Source: Bacteroides ihuae (GTDB lineage: Bacteria; Bacteroidota; Bacteroidia; Bacteroidales; Bacteroidaceae). Taken from it: 64,000 bases of DNA. Below the pieces are notes generated by a model, which saw only the letters and a list, made by a program, of their open reading frames with translations, made no database searches and was not told where the DNA came from. Positions 55,148 to 63,566 of the stretch are shown here, piece by piece; within the stretch, counting starts at the first letter, position 1; each line of letters opens with the position of its first letter. The position numbers were made by a program, and so were the translations under genes. The DNA lies in the NCBI RefSeq assembly GCF_900104585.1, contig NZ_FNVX01000006.1:620001-684000 (forward strand), written 5' to 3'.

Positions 55148-55381
55148 ATGGAAGCAAAAGAAAACACTATTCTAACAGAGATTTACTCAGGAACACCTTG
55201 GGAAGCAGAATTAATTAAAGGCTTACTAGAGAGTAATGGAATAGAGTCCGTTCTGAAAGATGGAATAATGGGAACACTAGCACCTTATCTTAGCACTGAG
55301 GTTGCTATTCTTGTTAACGAAAAAGATTACGAGTTGAGTATGCAAATTATTAGAGAGAGAGATAATGAAGATGATGCATAG
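55148..55381 (+). CDS. DUF2007-like small protein, second copy
   Basis: A 77-residue protein with the GTPWEAELIKGLLESNGI motif of the DUF2007 family and a short C-terminal beta-alpha unit (VAILVNEKDYELSMQII). It matches the 66-residue protein at 38651 in order of motifs, with clear divergence. The acidic tail (RERDNEDDA) is specific to this copy. Function unknown; the family is described as putative signal-transducing. It lies 70 bases after murI and before a pair of hairpins. Confidence 0.75.
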   Translation: MEAKENTILTEIYSGTPWEAELIKGLLESNGIESVLKDGIMGTLAPYLSTEVAILVNEKDYELSMQIIRERDNEDDA

Positions 55382-55457
55382 AATGAAGAGAATGGAGTCA
55401 AATTTCTATTATCGAATATTCGTATCACTAATATCAAACTAACTCATAATCTAACTA

Positions 55458-55484
55458 CTACAAAAGAGGAAATCTCTTTTGTAG
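55458..55484 (+). terminator. Hairpin, first of a tandem pair
   Basis: CTACAAAAGAG (55458-55468) and CTCTTTTGTAG (55474-55484) form a perfect 11-base stem with a 5-base loop. No T-run follows, but the stem is A/T-rich and could act with the next hairpin. The 55382-55848 gap holds only these hairpins and the proB promoter. Confidence 0.5.
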
Positions 55485-55523
55485 ACCCTCTTGAAATGTT
55501 CAACAGAGTGCTTCTTATGAGAC

Positions 55524-55562
55524 AAAAGGACAGTGCAGTTACGTTAACTGTACCGTCCTTTT
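55524..55562. terminator. Intrinsic terminator, second of the tandem pair
   Basis: AAAAGGAC (55524-55531) pairs with GTCCTTTT (55555-55562), with an inner CAGTTA/TAACTG stem. A-run and T-run flank the stem, so it should act on the plus strand and could act on both. Confidence 0.75.
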
Positions 55563-55821
55563 CAGTTGAAAGACGGTTTCTCTTTATTCATCAGATTAAT
55601 TATATAAAACTAAATTAGCATAAGAAGAGATGCTTCTCTCCCATCGTAAACCGGAAGACGTATATTTACCTCCATGAACCTGCCTTCTCATTCATCATTT
55701 AAACATCAGTTCTTCCCAAAATGAGTTCAGCACTTACCACCAATTGGAATATTTTCTTTACTAGAAATGGCATTTAAAGATGTTTATCGAAACATCTTAC
55801 TTACAGTTTCGTTAAAATGGC

Positions 55822-55829
55822 TATATTTG
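55822..55829 (+). promoter_or_regulatory. Putative -7 box of proB
   Basis: TATATTTG matches TAnnTTTG and lies 19 bases before the proB ATG at 55849, so the leader is short. Confidence 0.5.
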
Positions 55830-55848
55830 TAGTTCAAATCGTAATAAA

Positions 55849-56931
55849 ATGGGACAACAGTTTACACGAATTGCTGTAAAGGTAGGTAGTAACGTTCTGA
55901 CCAGAGCTGATGGCACACTGGATGTAACACGCATGTCTGCTCTAACCGACCAGATAGCTGAACTTCATAAATCCGGAGTAGAAGTAATCCTCATCTCTTC
56001 AGGCGCAGTAGCTTCTGGACGTAGTGAAATACATACATTAAAAAAGCTGGATAGCGTAAATCAACGACAACTCTTTTCGGCCGTCGGACAAGCGAAACTC
56101 ATTAATCGCTACTATGAGCTTTTTCGCGAACATGGCATTGCTGTAGGACAGGTACTGACTACAAAAGAAAACTTCGGCACGCGCAGGCACTATCTTAACC
56201 AAAAGAATTGCATGATGGTAATGCTCGAAAATGGAGTGATTCCAATAGTCAACGAAAATGATACAATTTCCGTTAGCGAGCTAATGTTTACCGACAATGA
56301 TGAACTATCAGGCCTCATCGCATCTATGATGGATGCGCAAGCACTTATTATTCTAAGCAATATTGATGGTATATACAATGGCTCACCTGCAGATCCCGCT
56401 TCAACAATTATCCGCGAAGTAGGACAGCGGAAAGATCTATCAAGCTACATACAAGCTTCCAAATCTAGCTTTGGCCGCGGAGGGATGCTGACCAAAACCA
56501 ACATTGCCCGCAAGGTAGCTGACGAAGGAATCTGCGTAATTATTGCCAATGGCAAACGAGATAACATCCTAGTAGACCTACTGCGACACCCTGCAGAGAC
56601 TCTCTGTACTCGTTTCATCCCATCACCTCAGCCTGTATCGAGTATAAAGAAATGGATTGCGCACAGCGAAGGTTTTGCCAAAGGAGAAATACACATAAAC
56701 CAACAAGCTACAGAAGTACTCAGTGCAGACAAAGCAGTGAGTATCCTACCTGTAGGTATCACACACATAGAAGGTGAATTCGAGAAAGATGATATAGTGC
56801 GTATCATCGACTATTCGGGCAATCCCGTAGGGGTAGGAAAAGCTAATTGTGACTCCGCCCAAGCACGCGAAGTAATAGGGAAACACGGTAAGAAAGCTGT
56901 TGTGCACTACGACTATTTATATATAGAATAA
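55849..56931 (+). CDS. proB: Glutamate 5-kinase
   Basis: A 360-residue enzyme for the first step of proline synthesis. The amino-acid-kinase domain (about 1-255) shows [26 protein letters not shown] and [10 protein letters not shown]; a PUA domain (about 275-357) follows. Feedback by proline through the kinase domain is usual for the family. It precedes proA by 13 bases; the two products form an enzyme complex. Confidence 0.96.
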   Translation: MGQQFTRIAVKVGSNVLTRADGTLDVTRMSALTDQIAELHKSGVEVILISSGAVASGRSEIHTLKKLDSVNQRQLFSAVGQAKLINRYYELFREHGIAVGQVLTTKENFGTRRHYLNQKNCMMVMLENGVIPIVNENDTISVSELMFTDNDELSGLIASMMDAQALIILSNIDGIYNGSPADPASTIIREVGQRKDLSSYIQASKSSFGRGGMLTKTNIARKVADEGICVIIANGKRDNILVDLLRHPAETLCTRFIPSPQPVSSIKKWIAHSEGFAKGEIHINQQATEVLSADKAVSILPVGITHIEGEFEKDDIVRIIDYSGNPVGVGKANCDSAQAREVIGKHGKKAVVHYDYLYIE

Positions 56932-56944
56932 AGCAAATTGCATC

Positions 56945-58195
56945 ATGAAACAATTAAAAGAAACTTTTGTCGCTGTACAAACAGCAAGTCGCAAGTTGGC
57001 CTTGCTAAGCGATGAACAAATAAATCATATATTGCTCGCTGTAGCTGATGCTGCTGTCGAACAAACTCCTTTCATTCTTGCAGAGAATGAAAAAGATTTA
57101 GCACGCATGGAGACTACAAATCCAAAGTACGACCGACTGAAGCTTACTTCGGAAAGAATCAAAGACATCGCTGCCGACATGAGGAGCGTAGCATCCCTCC
57201 CCTCTCCATTAGGTAGAGTACTGAAAGAAAGCATTCGCCCCAACGGCATGAGACTAAAGAAAATTAGCGTTCCTTTTGGCGTCATTGGCATCATCTATGA
57301 AGCTCGCCCAAATGTTAGCTTCGATGTATTTTCCCTCTGCCTAAAAAGCGGCAACGCATGTCTGTTAAAGGGAGGAAGCGATGCAGACTACTCCAATAGA
57401 GCTATCATAAACATTATCCACTCCGTGCTCAAAAGCTTCGAAGTAGATACACATATGGTAGAACTTCTCCCAGCTGATAGAGAGGCTACAACAGAATTAC
57501 TTCACGCTGTGGGTTACGTCGATCTTCTCATTCCGAGAGGCAGTAGCAGCCTCATTAACTTTGTTCGACTAAACGCCTCCATCCCTGTAATCGAAACAGG
57601 TGCAGGCATCTGCCATACTTATTTTGATGAAGATGGAGATTGCGCAAAAGGCTCTGCCATTATCAACAACGCCAAAACCCGTCGGGTAAGCGTATGTAAC
57701 ACTCTGGATTGTGTCATCATTCACCAGAAACGGCTCAGCGACTTACCCTTGCTTTGCGAAAAGTTGCAAGAGCACAATGTGATTATCTATGCCGATAAAG
57801 AAGCTCACCAAACCTTGCAAAACAACTACCCGGAAAAGTTATTGAAACCAGCCACAACAGAAAGCTTCGGCACCGAATTTCTTTCGTATGCCATGGCCAT
57901 TAAGACAGTCGGAACTTTCGAGGAAGCTTTGGACCACATACATGCCTACAGCTCCAAGCATAGCGAATGCATTGTTACAGAAAATAAGGCTCATGCAGAT
58001 TTATTCGTTAAAGTGGTAGATGCTGCTTGCGTATATACTAATGTATCAACGGCATTTACCGATGGCGCACAATTCGGTCTAGGAGCCGAAATAGGGATTA
58101 GTACACAAAAGCTACATGCCCGGGGCCCCATGGGGTTGGAAGAGATTACCTCTTACAAATGGATTATCGAAGGAGACGGTCAAATCAGACAATAA
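56945..58195 (+). CDS. proA: Gamma-glutamyl phosphate reductase
   Basis: A 416-residue aldehyde-dehydrogenase-superfamily enzyme that reduces glutamyl 5-phosphate to the semialdehyde with NADPH. The signatures [15 protein letters not shown] (about 103-117) and [12 protein letters not shown] are present; the catalytic cysteine is in [14 protein letters not shown] (about 248-261). It lies between proB and the argF'-type gene, and the three probably share a transcript from the proB promoter. Confidence 0.96.
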   Translation: MKQLKETFVAVQTASRKLALLSDEQINHILLAVADAAVEQTPFILAENEKDLARMETTNPKYDRLKLTSERIKDIAADMRSVASLPSPLGRVLKESIRPNGMRLKKISVPFGVIGIIYEARPNVSFDVFSLCLKSGNACLLKGGSDADYSNRAIINIIHSVLKSFEVDTHMVELLPADREATTELLHAVGYVDLLIPRGSSSLINFVRLNASIPVIETGAGICHTYFDEDGDCAKGSAIINNAKTRRVSVCNTLDCVIIHQKRLSDLPLLCEKLQEHNVIIYADKEAHQTLQNNYPEKLLKPATTESFGTEFLSYAMAIKTVGTFEEALDHIHAYSSKHSECIVTENKAHADLFVKVVDAACVYTNVSTAFTDGAQFGLGAEIGISTQKLHARGPMGLEEITSYKWIIEGDGQIRQ

Positions 58196-58233
58196 AATGA
58201 GTGACATTAAATAACCCGCAAAAATAGACAGTA

Positions 58234-59190
58234 ATGAAGAATTTTACCTGTGTACAAGATCTAGGCGATTTAAAACCTGCTTTAGATGAAGCATTTGAAA
58301 TAAAGAAAGATCGATTTAAATATGTAGAGCTAGGTCGCAACAAAACCTTGATGATGATATTTTTCAACTCAAGTCTGCGCACACGTCTAAGTACCCAAAA
58401 GGCTGCAATTAATCTGGGAATGAACGTGATGGTGCTAGATATCACGCAAGGTGCCTGGAAGTTAGAAACTGAGCGAGGTGTTATTATGGACGGAGACAAG
58501 CCCGAACATTTGCTAGAGGCAATTCCAGTAATGGGCTGTTATTGCGATATAATCGGCGTTCGTTCTTTTGCCCGCTTTGAAGATCGTGATTATGATTATA
58601 ATGAGGTAATCATCAATCAATTCATACAGCATTCAGGACGCTCGGTATTCTCTATGGAAGCTGCAACACGCCATCCACTTCAGAGTTTTGCCGATCTCAT
58701 TACGATTGAAGAATACAAAAAAACAGCTCGCCCTAAAGTCGTTATGACATGGGCACCACATCCACGCCCACTGCCACAAGCTGTGCCCAATTCATTTGCC
58801 GAATGGATGAATGCTACTGATTATGATTTCGTCATTACTCATCCTGAGGGATATGACCTAGCCCCCGAATTCGTAGGTAACGCCCATGTAGAATATGATC
58901 AAATGAAAGCTTTTGAGGGTGCCGATTTTATCTATGCAAAGAATTGGGCAGCCTACTCTGGCGATAACTACGGAGTAGTATTAAGCAGAGATCGCGAATG
59001 GACAGTTAGCAACCGACAAATGGCCGTGACTAACAATGCTTACTTCATGCATTGTCTTCCTGTAAGAAGGAACATGATTGTAACTGACAGTGTCATTGAA
59101 AGCCCGCAGTCCATCGTTATTCCAGAAGCTGCCAACCGCGAGATATCAGCCACTGTGGTATTGAAAAGAATGCTGGAAGAACTAAAGTAA
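58234..59190 (+). CDS. argF': N-succinylornithine carbamoyltransferase (ArgF'-type)
   Basis: A 318-residue transcarbamylase, matching the Bacteroides fragilis N-succinylornithine enzyme in length and motifs. The carbamoyl-phosphate site reads NSSLRTRLSTQKA (about 46-58) instead of the STRTR of ordinary ornithine transcarbamylases; EAATRHPLQSFADL (about 144-157) and HCLPVRRNMIVTDSV (about 275-289) follow. It makes N-succinylcitrulline, so deacylation comes after carbamoylation. It is 38 bases downstream of proA. Substrate preference is inferred from family resemblance. Confidence 0.9.
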   Translation: MKNFTCVQDLGDLKPALDEAFEIKKDRFKYVELGRNKTLMMIFFNSSLRTRLSTQKAAINLGMNVMVLDITQGAWKLETERGVIMDGDKPEHLLEAIPVMGCYCDIIGVRSFARFEDRDYDYNEVIINQFIQHSGRSVFSMEAATRHPLQSFADLITIEEYKKTARPKVVMTWAPHPRPLPQAVPNSFAEWMNATDYDFVITHPEGYDLAPEFVGNAHVEYDQMKAFEGADFIYAKNWAAYSGDNYGVVLSRDREWTVSNRQMAVTNNAYFMHCLPVRRNMIVTDSVIESPQSIVIPEAANREISATVVLKRMLEELK

Positions 59191-59201
59191 ATCGATAACA
59201 A

Positions 59202-59247
59202 AAAACACTCATAGCACAAGCTAAAGGACCTGTACTATGAGTGTTTT
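59202..59247. terminator. Bidirectional terminator between argF' and the rhodanese gene
   Basis: AAAACACTCATAG (59202-59214) pairs perfectly with CTATGAGTGTTTT (59235-59247). The A-run and T-run flanks suit termination of both convergent transcripts. It follows the argF' stop codon by 11 bases. Confidence 0.88.
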
Positions 59248-59266
59248 CTATTCCAATAATCTATTT

Positions 59267-59644
59267 TCACTCCTTCTTTCCAGCTCTTTGCCAAGCAGCA
59301 AATCCGCCATTAAGTTCATACACAGTGTATCCTTCTTCAGCGAGGATGGATGCTGCCTGCTTACTCCGATGGCCACTGTGACAATAAATAGCAACAGGAA
59401 CCTCTTTATTCAATAATGAATCGGCTAATGAAACAAAAGAAGAGTCAAACACATTAATATTGATTGACTTCGCTATGTGATCTTCCGAATACTCTGCAGC
59501 TGTGCGCACATCAAGCCGCTGCACATGCTCATCTTTAATCAACGATTCGAATTCAGCCGTAGAAAGTGAAGTATAATTTTTAGGTTGCTGACAACCAAAT
59601 AAAGACGATAATAGAAACATAATACTTGTAAATAAAAGGTTCAT
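59267..59644 (-). CDS. Rhodanese-like lipoprotein
   Basis: A 125-residue protein with a lipoprotein signal (FLLSSLFGC, cysteine at residue 18) and one rhodanese domain. The catalytic cysteine is C88 in AIYCHSGHRSKQAA, and RLDVRTAAEYSEDHIAKSIN is the upstream signature. It is probably tethered on the periplasmic side and may handle sulfane sulfur or act as a thiol carrier. It is last of the minus-strand run that includes ddl. Confidence 0.9.
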   Translation of the reverse strand: MNLLFTSIMFLLSSLFGCQQPKNYTSLSTAEFESLIKDEHVQRLDVRTAAEYSEDHIAKSININVFDSSFVSLADSLLNKEVPVAIYCHSGHRSKQAASILAEEGYTVYELNGGFAAWQRAGKKE

Positions 59645-59666
59645 TGTCTAAATTATTAATGATTAA

Positions 59667-60350
59667 CTAATTAGATGTGGGAGTATAATCAAAATCGTAC
59701 CTTTTAACTCCACCATCATAAGTGTTAACGCTAAAATAAACAATTGTTTCCCTCGTATTGTTCTCGGTATACTTGCTTAGGGGGACAGAAAGATAGGCAC
59801 GCCTTGTAAATGCTTCCAAGTCATTTCCTGCATCATGATAAAGCGTTAGATAAACGGTTTTACGTCCCGTCGTTTGGTCTGTCTCCACCTTATTCTCTAC
59901 GAAATGGAAAAGGTGCTTGCCATTTTGCATCTTTATAGACAACGTTATATTGAGATAGTCTCTTCCCAACCACATACTCAACACATCGGCCGGATCGGTT
60001 TTTACACCATCTGCAAAACCTGAAGCCGGAGATGGTTCCGGAGATACCGCTTTCAACAAAGCATAAACCTTTGCTTGTTTTATTCCCGTCCCAGTCTTAT
60101 CTAACTCCTTGTAATTAGTAACAATTCGCACACTACTATTTGCCTCTATTTGCGTCTTCGAAAGATCCTCAGATACCTCCAAACGTTCTCCACTATCTGT
60201 AACAAGATAGCTCAAGAAGCCATCATTCCCCGATTCGGCAGTGAGGAATTCAAGCTTTACCGACGGATAGACGTATTCATCATCTTTTCTACAAGAAGAA
60301 AAGAAAAATGAAATCAAAAGCAATACAATATGAAACGACATCTTCTTCAT
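59667..60350 (-). CDS. NigD-like lipoprotein
   Basis: A 227-residue lipoprotein (lipobox FFSSC, cysteine at residue 20). The DEYVYPSVKLEFLTA segment, a beta-rich body and the C-terminal VYFSVNTYDGGVKRYDF strand match the NigD-like family of Bacteroidales, whose founding member was found in a bacteriocin-related operon. The function of chromosomal copies is unknown. Its start codon overlaps the stop of the PlsC-like gene by one base. Confidence 0.8.
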   Translation of the reverse strand: MKKMSFHIVLLLISFFFSSCRKDDEYVYPSVKLEFLTAESGNDGFLSYLVTDSGERLEVSEDLSKTQIEANSSVRIVTNYKELDKTGTGIKQAKVYALLKAVSPEPSPASGFADGVKTDPADVLSMWLGRDYLNITLSIKMQNGKHLFHFVENKVETDQTTGRKTVYLTLYHDAGNDLEAFTRRAYLSVPLSKYTENNTRETIVYFSVNTYDGGVKRYDFDYTPTSN

Positions 60351-61495
60351 CAGCGGGCGGCCAGATAATTAGTCAATGGATTGGCATACATCAGCAGAAG
60401 CTTCTCACGCAAAAACGGTAAATCTTTATGTGGAATTTCTATTCGCTCAAGCTGTTGCTCTATATACGACTCAAAGCGTTGCTTCTCATCCTCTGTATAA
60501 TGAGAAACAAACTCATCACAAACATTCAGCAAATCGTGAGAGATATAATTGCCCGGATACATGCGATAATTGGCATGTATTTTTTTGTCTATTAAAGCTG
60601 AAATACAAGAATATAACTCAGGCTTAGGCAAAGTCCGATCAAGTTCCAACAACTCATCATTGATCGTTTTTGCCATCTGCAAATGCACCCTTCCTTTATA
60701 CCCAAAGAGTCCCACTTTCATATTCATCAGATCATCCGTCGTAGTCTTTTTATAATTTTCAACATCTCTTTTAAGTTGAAATTCTTGTGCTTTAAGATAA
60801 TCACACGGGTCATATTCGTAAGAAAGTGCCAAAGGAGCAATGTTCATTTCTAATAAGCGTTCTATTAAGCTGCCCTCACCCCCCATGGTTAGCATCTTCA
60901 ATACGCTTTCTTGTGTTCGATCATTAGAATCTTTAGCACGTCCTTCACGCTGGGCAATCCAAATAGACTGTCGTTTCTTCGTAATAGTGAGATGCATGTA
61001 ACGAGACATACGAGCAGAAGCCTCCAACATCTGACGCATAGCAAGCCCACGTTGCACAATGAAAGATTTATTAATTCGAACCAATTTCTTGATCCAAGGA
61101 TAAATAAGAAGATTATCGCCAATGGCAATTTCCACAGTATCCATATTAAGATCTATCAACAAAATAGACAGAAATCCAGAGTCAAGAATTATATCTCGGT
61201 GATTAGAAATATAAGTATAGGCTTTGCTCTTATCCGGCAACGCTGTATCGTCTAATGTTAATCCGTCCGCAAAGTCACTGACTATCTTCCATAAAAGGCC
61301 ATAACAAAACGTTTTCTGAAACTCCAGTTTAGTTTTGCAAGCACGCATCTTCTGAGCTATCGTTTCAAAAGGTACATCCGGCATGGTTGAACAAACCGCA
61401 TTTTGAAAAGCGGAATCAGCAATCAATTCCTCAAAGATCTGAGGAAGTTCCTCATCATCATAAGGACGAATCTCATCAAACTCTGTTATGTTCAT
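60350..61495 (-). CDS. PlsC-like phospholipid acyltransferase
   Basis: A 381-residue protein with an acyltransferase core: YISNHRDIILDSGF (about 97-110) resembles the NHx4D motif but places the aspartate one residue further (Hx5D), a variant I associate with Bacteroidetes relatives. WIAQREGRAKDSNDRTQ (about 179-195) corresponds to the glycerol-phosphate-binding FPEGTR block. It is probably a 1-acylglycerol-3-phosphate acyltransferase at the inner membrane. It overlaps the ddl stop by four bases and is followed by the NigD-like gene. Confidence 0.75.
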   Translation of the reverse strand: MNITEFDEIRPYDDEELPQIFEELIADSAFQNAVCSTMPDVPFETIAQKMRACKTKLEFQKTFCYGLLWKIVSDFADGLTLDDTALPDKSKAYTYISNHRDIILDSGFLSILLIDLNMDTVEIAIGDNLLIYPWIKKLVRINKSFIVQRGLAMRQMLEASARMSRYMHLTITKKRQSIWIAQREGRAKDSNDRTQESVLKMLTMGGEGSLIERLLEMNIAPLALSYEYDPCDYLKAQEFQLKRDVENYKKTTTDDLMNMKVGLFGYKGRVHLQMAKTINDELLELDRTLPKPELYSCISALIDKKIHANYRMYPGNYISHDLLNVCDEFVSHYTEDEKQRFESYIEQQLERIEIPHKDLPFLREKLLLMYANPLTNYLAAR

Positions 61496-62466
61496 AATTT
61501 ATCTTCAATAATATCAGTCATAACATCTTTAATATCGAGGCCTGCTGCAGCAATTTGCTGAGGAATGAAGCTAGTAAGTGTCATGCCGGGAGTGGTATTA
61601 ATTTCAAGCAAGTTCACCTTTTCACCGGCAGTAATGATATAGTCAATGCGAATGATACCCGAACATCCCAAGATGTCGTAAATAGCCGAAGTGAGCAGCT
61701 GTACCCTCTCAGTCAGTTCATCTGACAAGCGAGCGGGGGTAATCTCCTGAACCTGACCATTATATTTCGCATCGTAATCAAAAAATTCGTTACCTGTAAC
61801 CACCTCTGTTATAGGAAACACCACTTCTTTGGTTTTTGTTTTGTAACATCCGCAGGTTATTTCGGTTCCATCCATAAAAGCTTCAATGACCACTTCAGAA
61901 GCTTCATCAAAAGCCTTTTGTATAGCGGGCTGTATCTGTTCTTGGGTTTTCACTTTTGTTACGCCGAAACTAGATCCACCCAAATTGGGCTTTATAAAGC
62001 AAGGTAAGCTTACCTTATTCATCACCTCTTCATCCAGAATCTCGTGTCCTTGGCGAATCATTAAAGATTCTGCTACACGGATACCAAATCCTTTCAGATA
62101 CTGGTTACAGGTAAACTTGTTGAAAGTGATAGCAGCAGGAAGTACATCACAACAAGAATAAGGGACATGGAGCATATCCAGGTAACCTTGCAACAAACCG
62201 TTCTCGCCGGGTGTGCCATGAATCGTGATATAAGCAAAATCAAATTTTACTTTCTCTGTCCCGTTATCAAAACTAAAGTCGTTACGGTCTACAGGTACCT
62301 TTTGTCCGTCGGCAAGCTGAACTTCCCAACGAAGACCCTGCATTTCTACAATATACAAATCGTACTTTTCCTTATCAATAAAGGAATAAAGTCCCTGGGC
62401 ACTGCGAAGGGAAACGGGGAGTTCGGAAGAATCTCCTCCGGCAACAATGGCAATGATGCGTTTCAT
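61492..62466 (-). CDS. ddl: D-alanine--D-alanine ligase
   Basis: A 324-residue ATP-grasp enzyme that makes the D-Ala-D-Ala dipeptide of peptidoglycan. The N-terminal IIAIVAGGDSSELPVSLRS, the ITIHGTPGENGLLQGYLDML block (about 80-99) and the C-terminal LLEINTTPGMT (about 287-297) are conserved. It overlaps the rluD-type gene by four bases (ATGA-like coupling). Its ITIHGTPGENG differs from the more usual HGxxGEDG only at the Asn. Confidence 0.94.
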   Translation of the reverse strand: MKRIIAIVAGGDSSELPVSLRSAQGLYSFIDKEKYDLYIVEMQGLRWEVQLADGQKVPVDRNDFSFDNGTEKVKFDFAYITIHGTPGENGLLQGYLDMLHVPYSCCDVLPAAITFNKFTCNQYLKGFGIRVAESLMIRQGHEILDEEVMNKVSLPCFIKPNLGGSSFGVTKVKTQEQIQPAIQKAFDEASEVVIEAFMDGTEITCGCYKTKTKEVVFPITEVVTGNEFFDYDAKYNGQVQEITPARLSDELTERVQLLTSAIYDILGCSGIIRIDYIITAGEKVNLLEINTTPGMTLTSFIPQQIAAAGLDIKDVMTDIIEDKL

Positions 62467-63533
62467 TCTAAATCTCTGTTACTTATGTAGCTCCGCCATT
62501 TATCTATCAGCTGGCTCATATCCTCGGGCATCTCGGAAGTAAAATACATCTCCTCACCTGTGTGAGGGTGTATAAATCCCAATGTCATGGCATGCAAAGC
62601 CTGTCGCGGACAAATGTCAAAGCAATTGTTTACAAACTGTTTGTATTTACTAAAATGAGTTCCTTTAAGAATTTCGTGACCTCCGTAGCGTTCATCATTA
62701 AACAGCACGTGGCCTATATGCTTCATATGTACTCTTATCTGATGGGTACGCCCCGTTTCAAGGATGCACTCCACCAAAGTAACATATCCCAAACGTTCGA
62801 GTACCCGATAGTGAGTAACCGCATGTTTACCAATTTCAGGATCAGAGAAGACAGCCATTTGCATCCTATCTCTGGGGTTGCGGGCTAGGTTTCCTACAAT
62901 GGTTCCTTCGTCTTTTTCGACAAGCCCCCATACCAATGCGCGATATTGTCGCTTGGTTGTTTTATTGAAAAATTGTAAACCAAGGTGTGTCTTGGCGTCA
63001 GGCGTTTTAGCTATTACCAATAATCCTGAAGTATCTTTATCTATTCGATGCACTAATCCAACGCGCGGGTCATTGACATCGTAATCAGGATCGTCTTGCA
63101 AGTGCCAAGCCAATGCGTTGACCAACGTGCCGCTATAATTTCCGTGTCCCGGGTGCACCACTAAGCCTGCCGGTTTGTTTACCACCATCAGGTATTTGTC
63201 TTCGTACACAATATTTAAGGGAATATCTTCAGGAATGACCTCGTTTTCATAACGAGGACGATCCATCATCACCGTTATAACGTCCAAAGGTTTTACTTTA
63301 TAGCTACTTTTTACAGGCTTATCATTCACCATTACAAAGCCTGCCTCCGCAGCCTTCTGAATTCTATTTCGGGAAGCATTCACAATTCGGTCGAACAAAT
63401 ATTTATCCACACGAACAAGCGCTTGGCCTTTATCTACTACCACACGAAAGTGCTCATACAGTTCAGCAATATCGCCTACAGGCTCTATGTCATCAATATC
63501 ATTCTCTATGTCATCTGGCAGTTCTTGCATCAT
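62463..63533 (-). CDS. rluD: RluD-type pseudouridine synthase
   Basis: A 356-residue RNA-modifying enzyme. An S4 RNA-binding domain (about 35-95) precedes the RluA-family catalytic domain, with the catalytic aspartate in VGLVHRIDKDTSGLL (about residue 167) and GRTHQIRVHMKHIGH (about 261-275). The length and S4 domain favour RluD, which modifies helix 69 of 23S rRNA; RluC-type specificity cannot be excluded. It lies 33 bases after the PASTA gene. Confidence 0.9.
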   Translation of the reverse strand: MMQELPDDIENDIDDIEPVGDIAELYEHFRVVVDKGQALVRVDKYLFDRIVNASRNRIQKAAEAGFVMVNDKPVKSSYKVKPLDVITVMMDRPRYENEVIPEDIPLNIVYEDKYLMVVNKPAGLVVHPGHGNYSGTLVNALAWHLQDDPDYDVNDPRVGLVHRIDKDTSGLLVIAKTPDAKTHLGLQFFNKTTKRQYRALVWGLVEKDEGTIVGNLARNPRDRMQMAVFSDPEIGKHAVTHYRVLERLGYVTLVECILETGRTHQIRVHMKHIGHVLFNDERYGGHEILKGTHFSKYKQFVNNCFDICPRQALHAMTLGFIHPHTGEEMYFTSEMPEDMSQLIDKWRSYISNRDLE

Positions 63534-63566
63534 TTATGTTGATTAGTTGTGGTAACGTTAGTCTTA

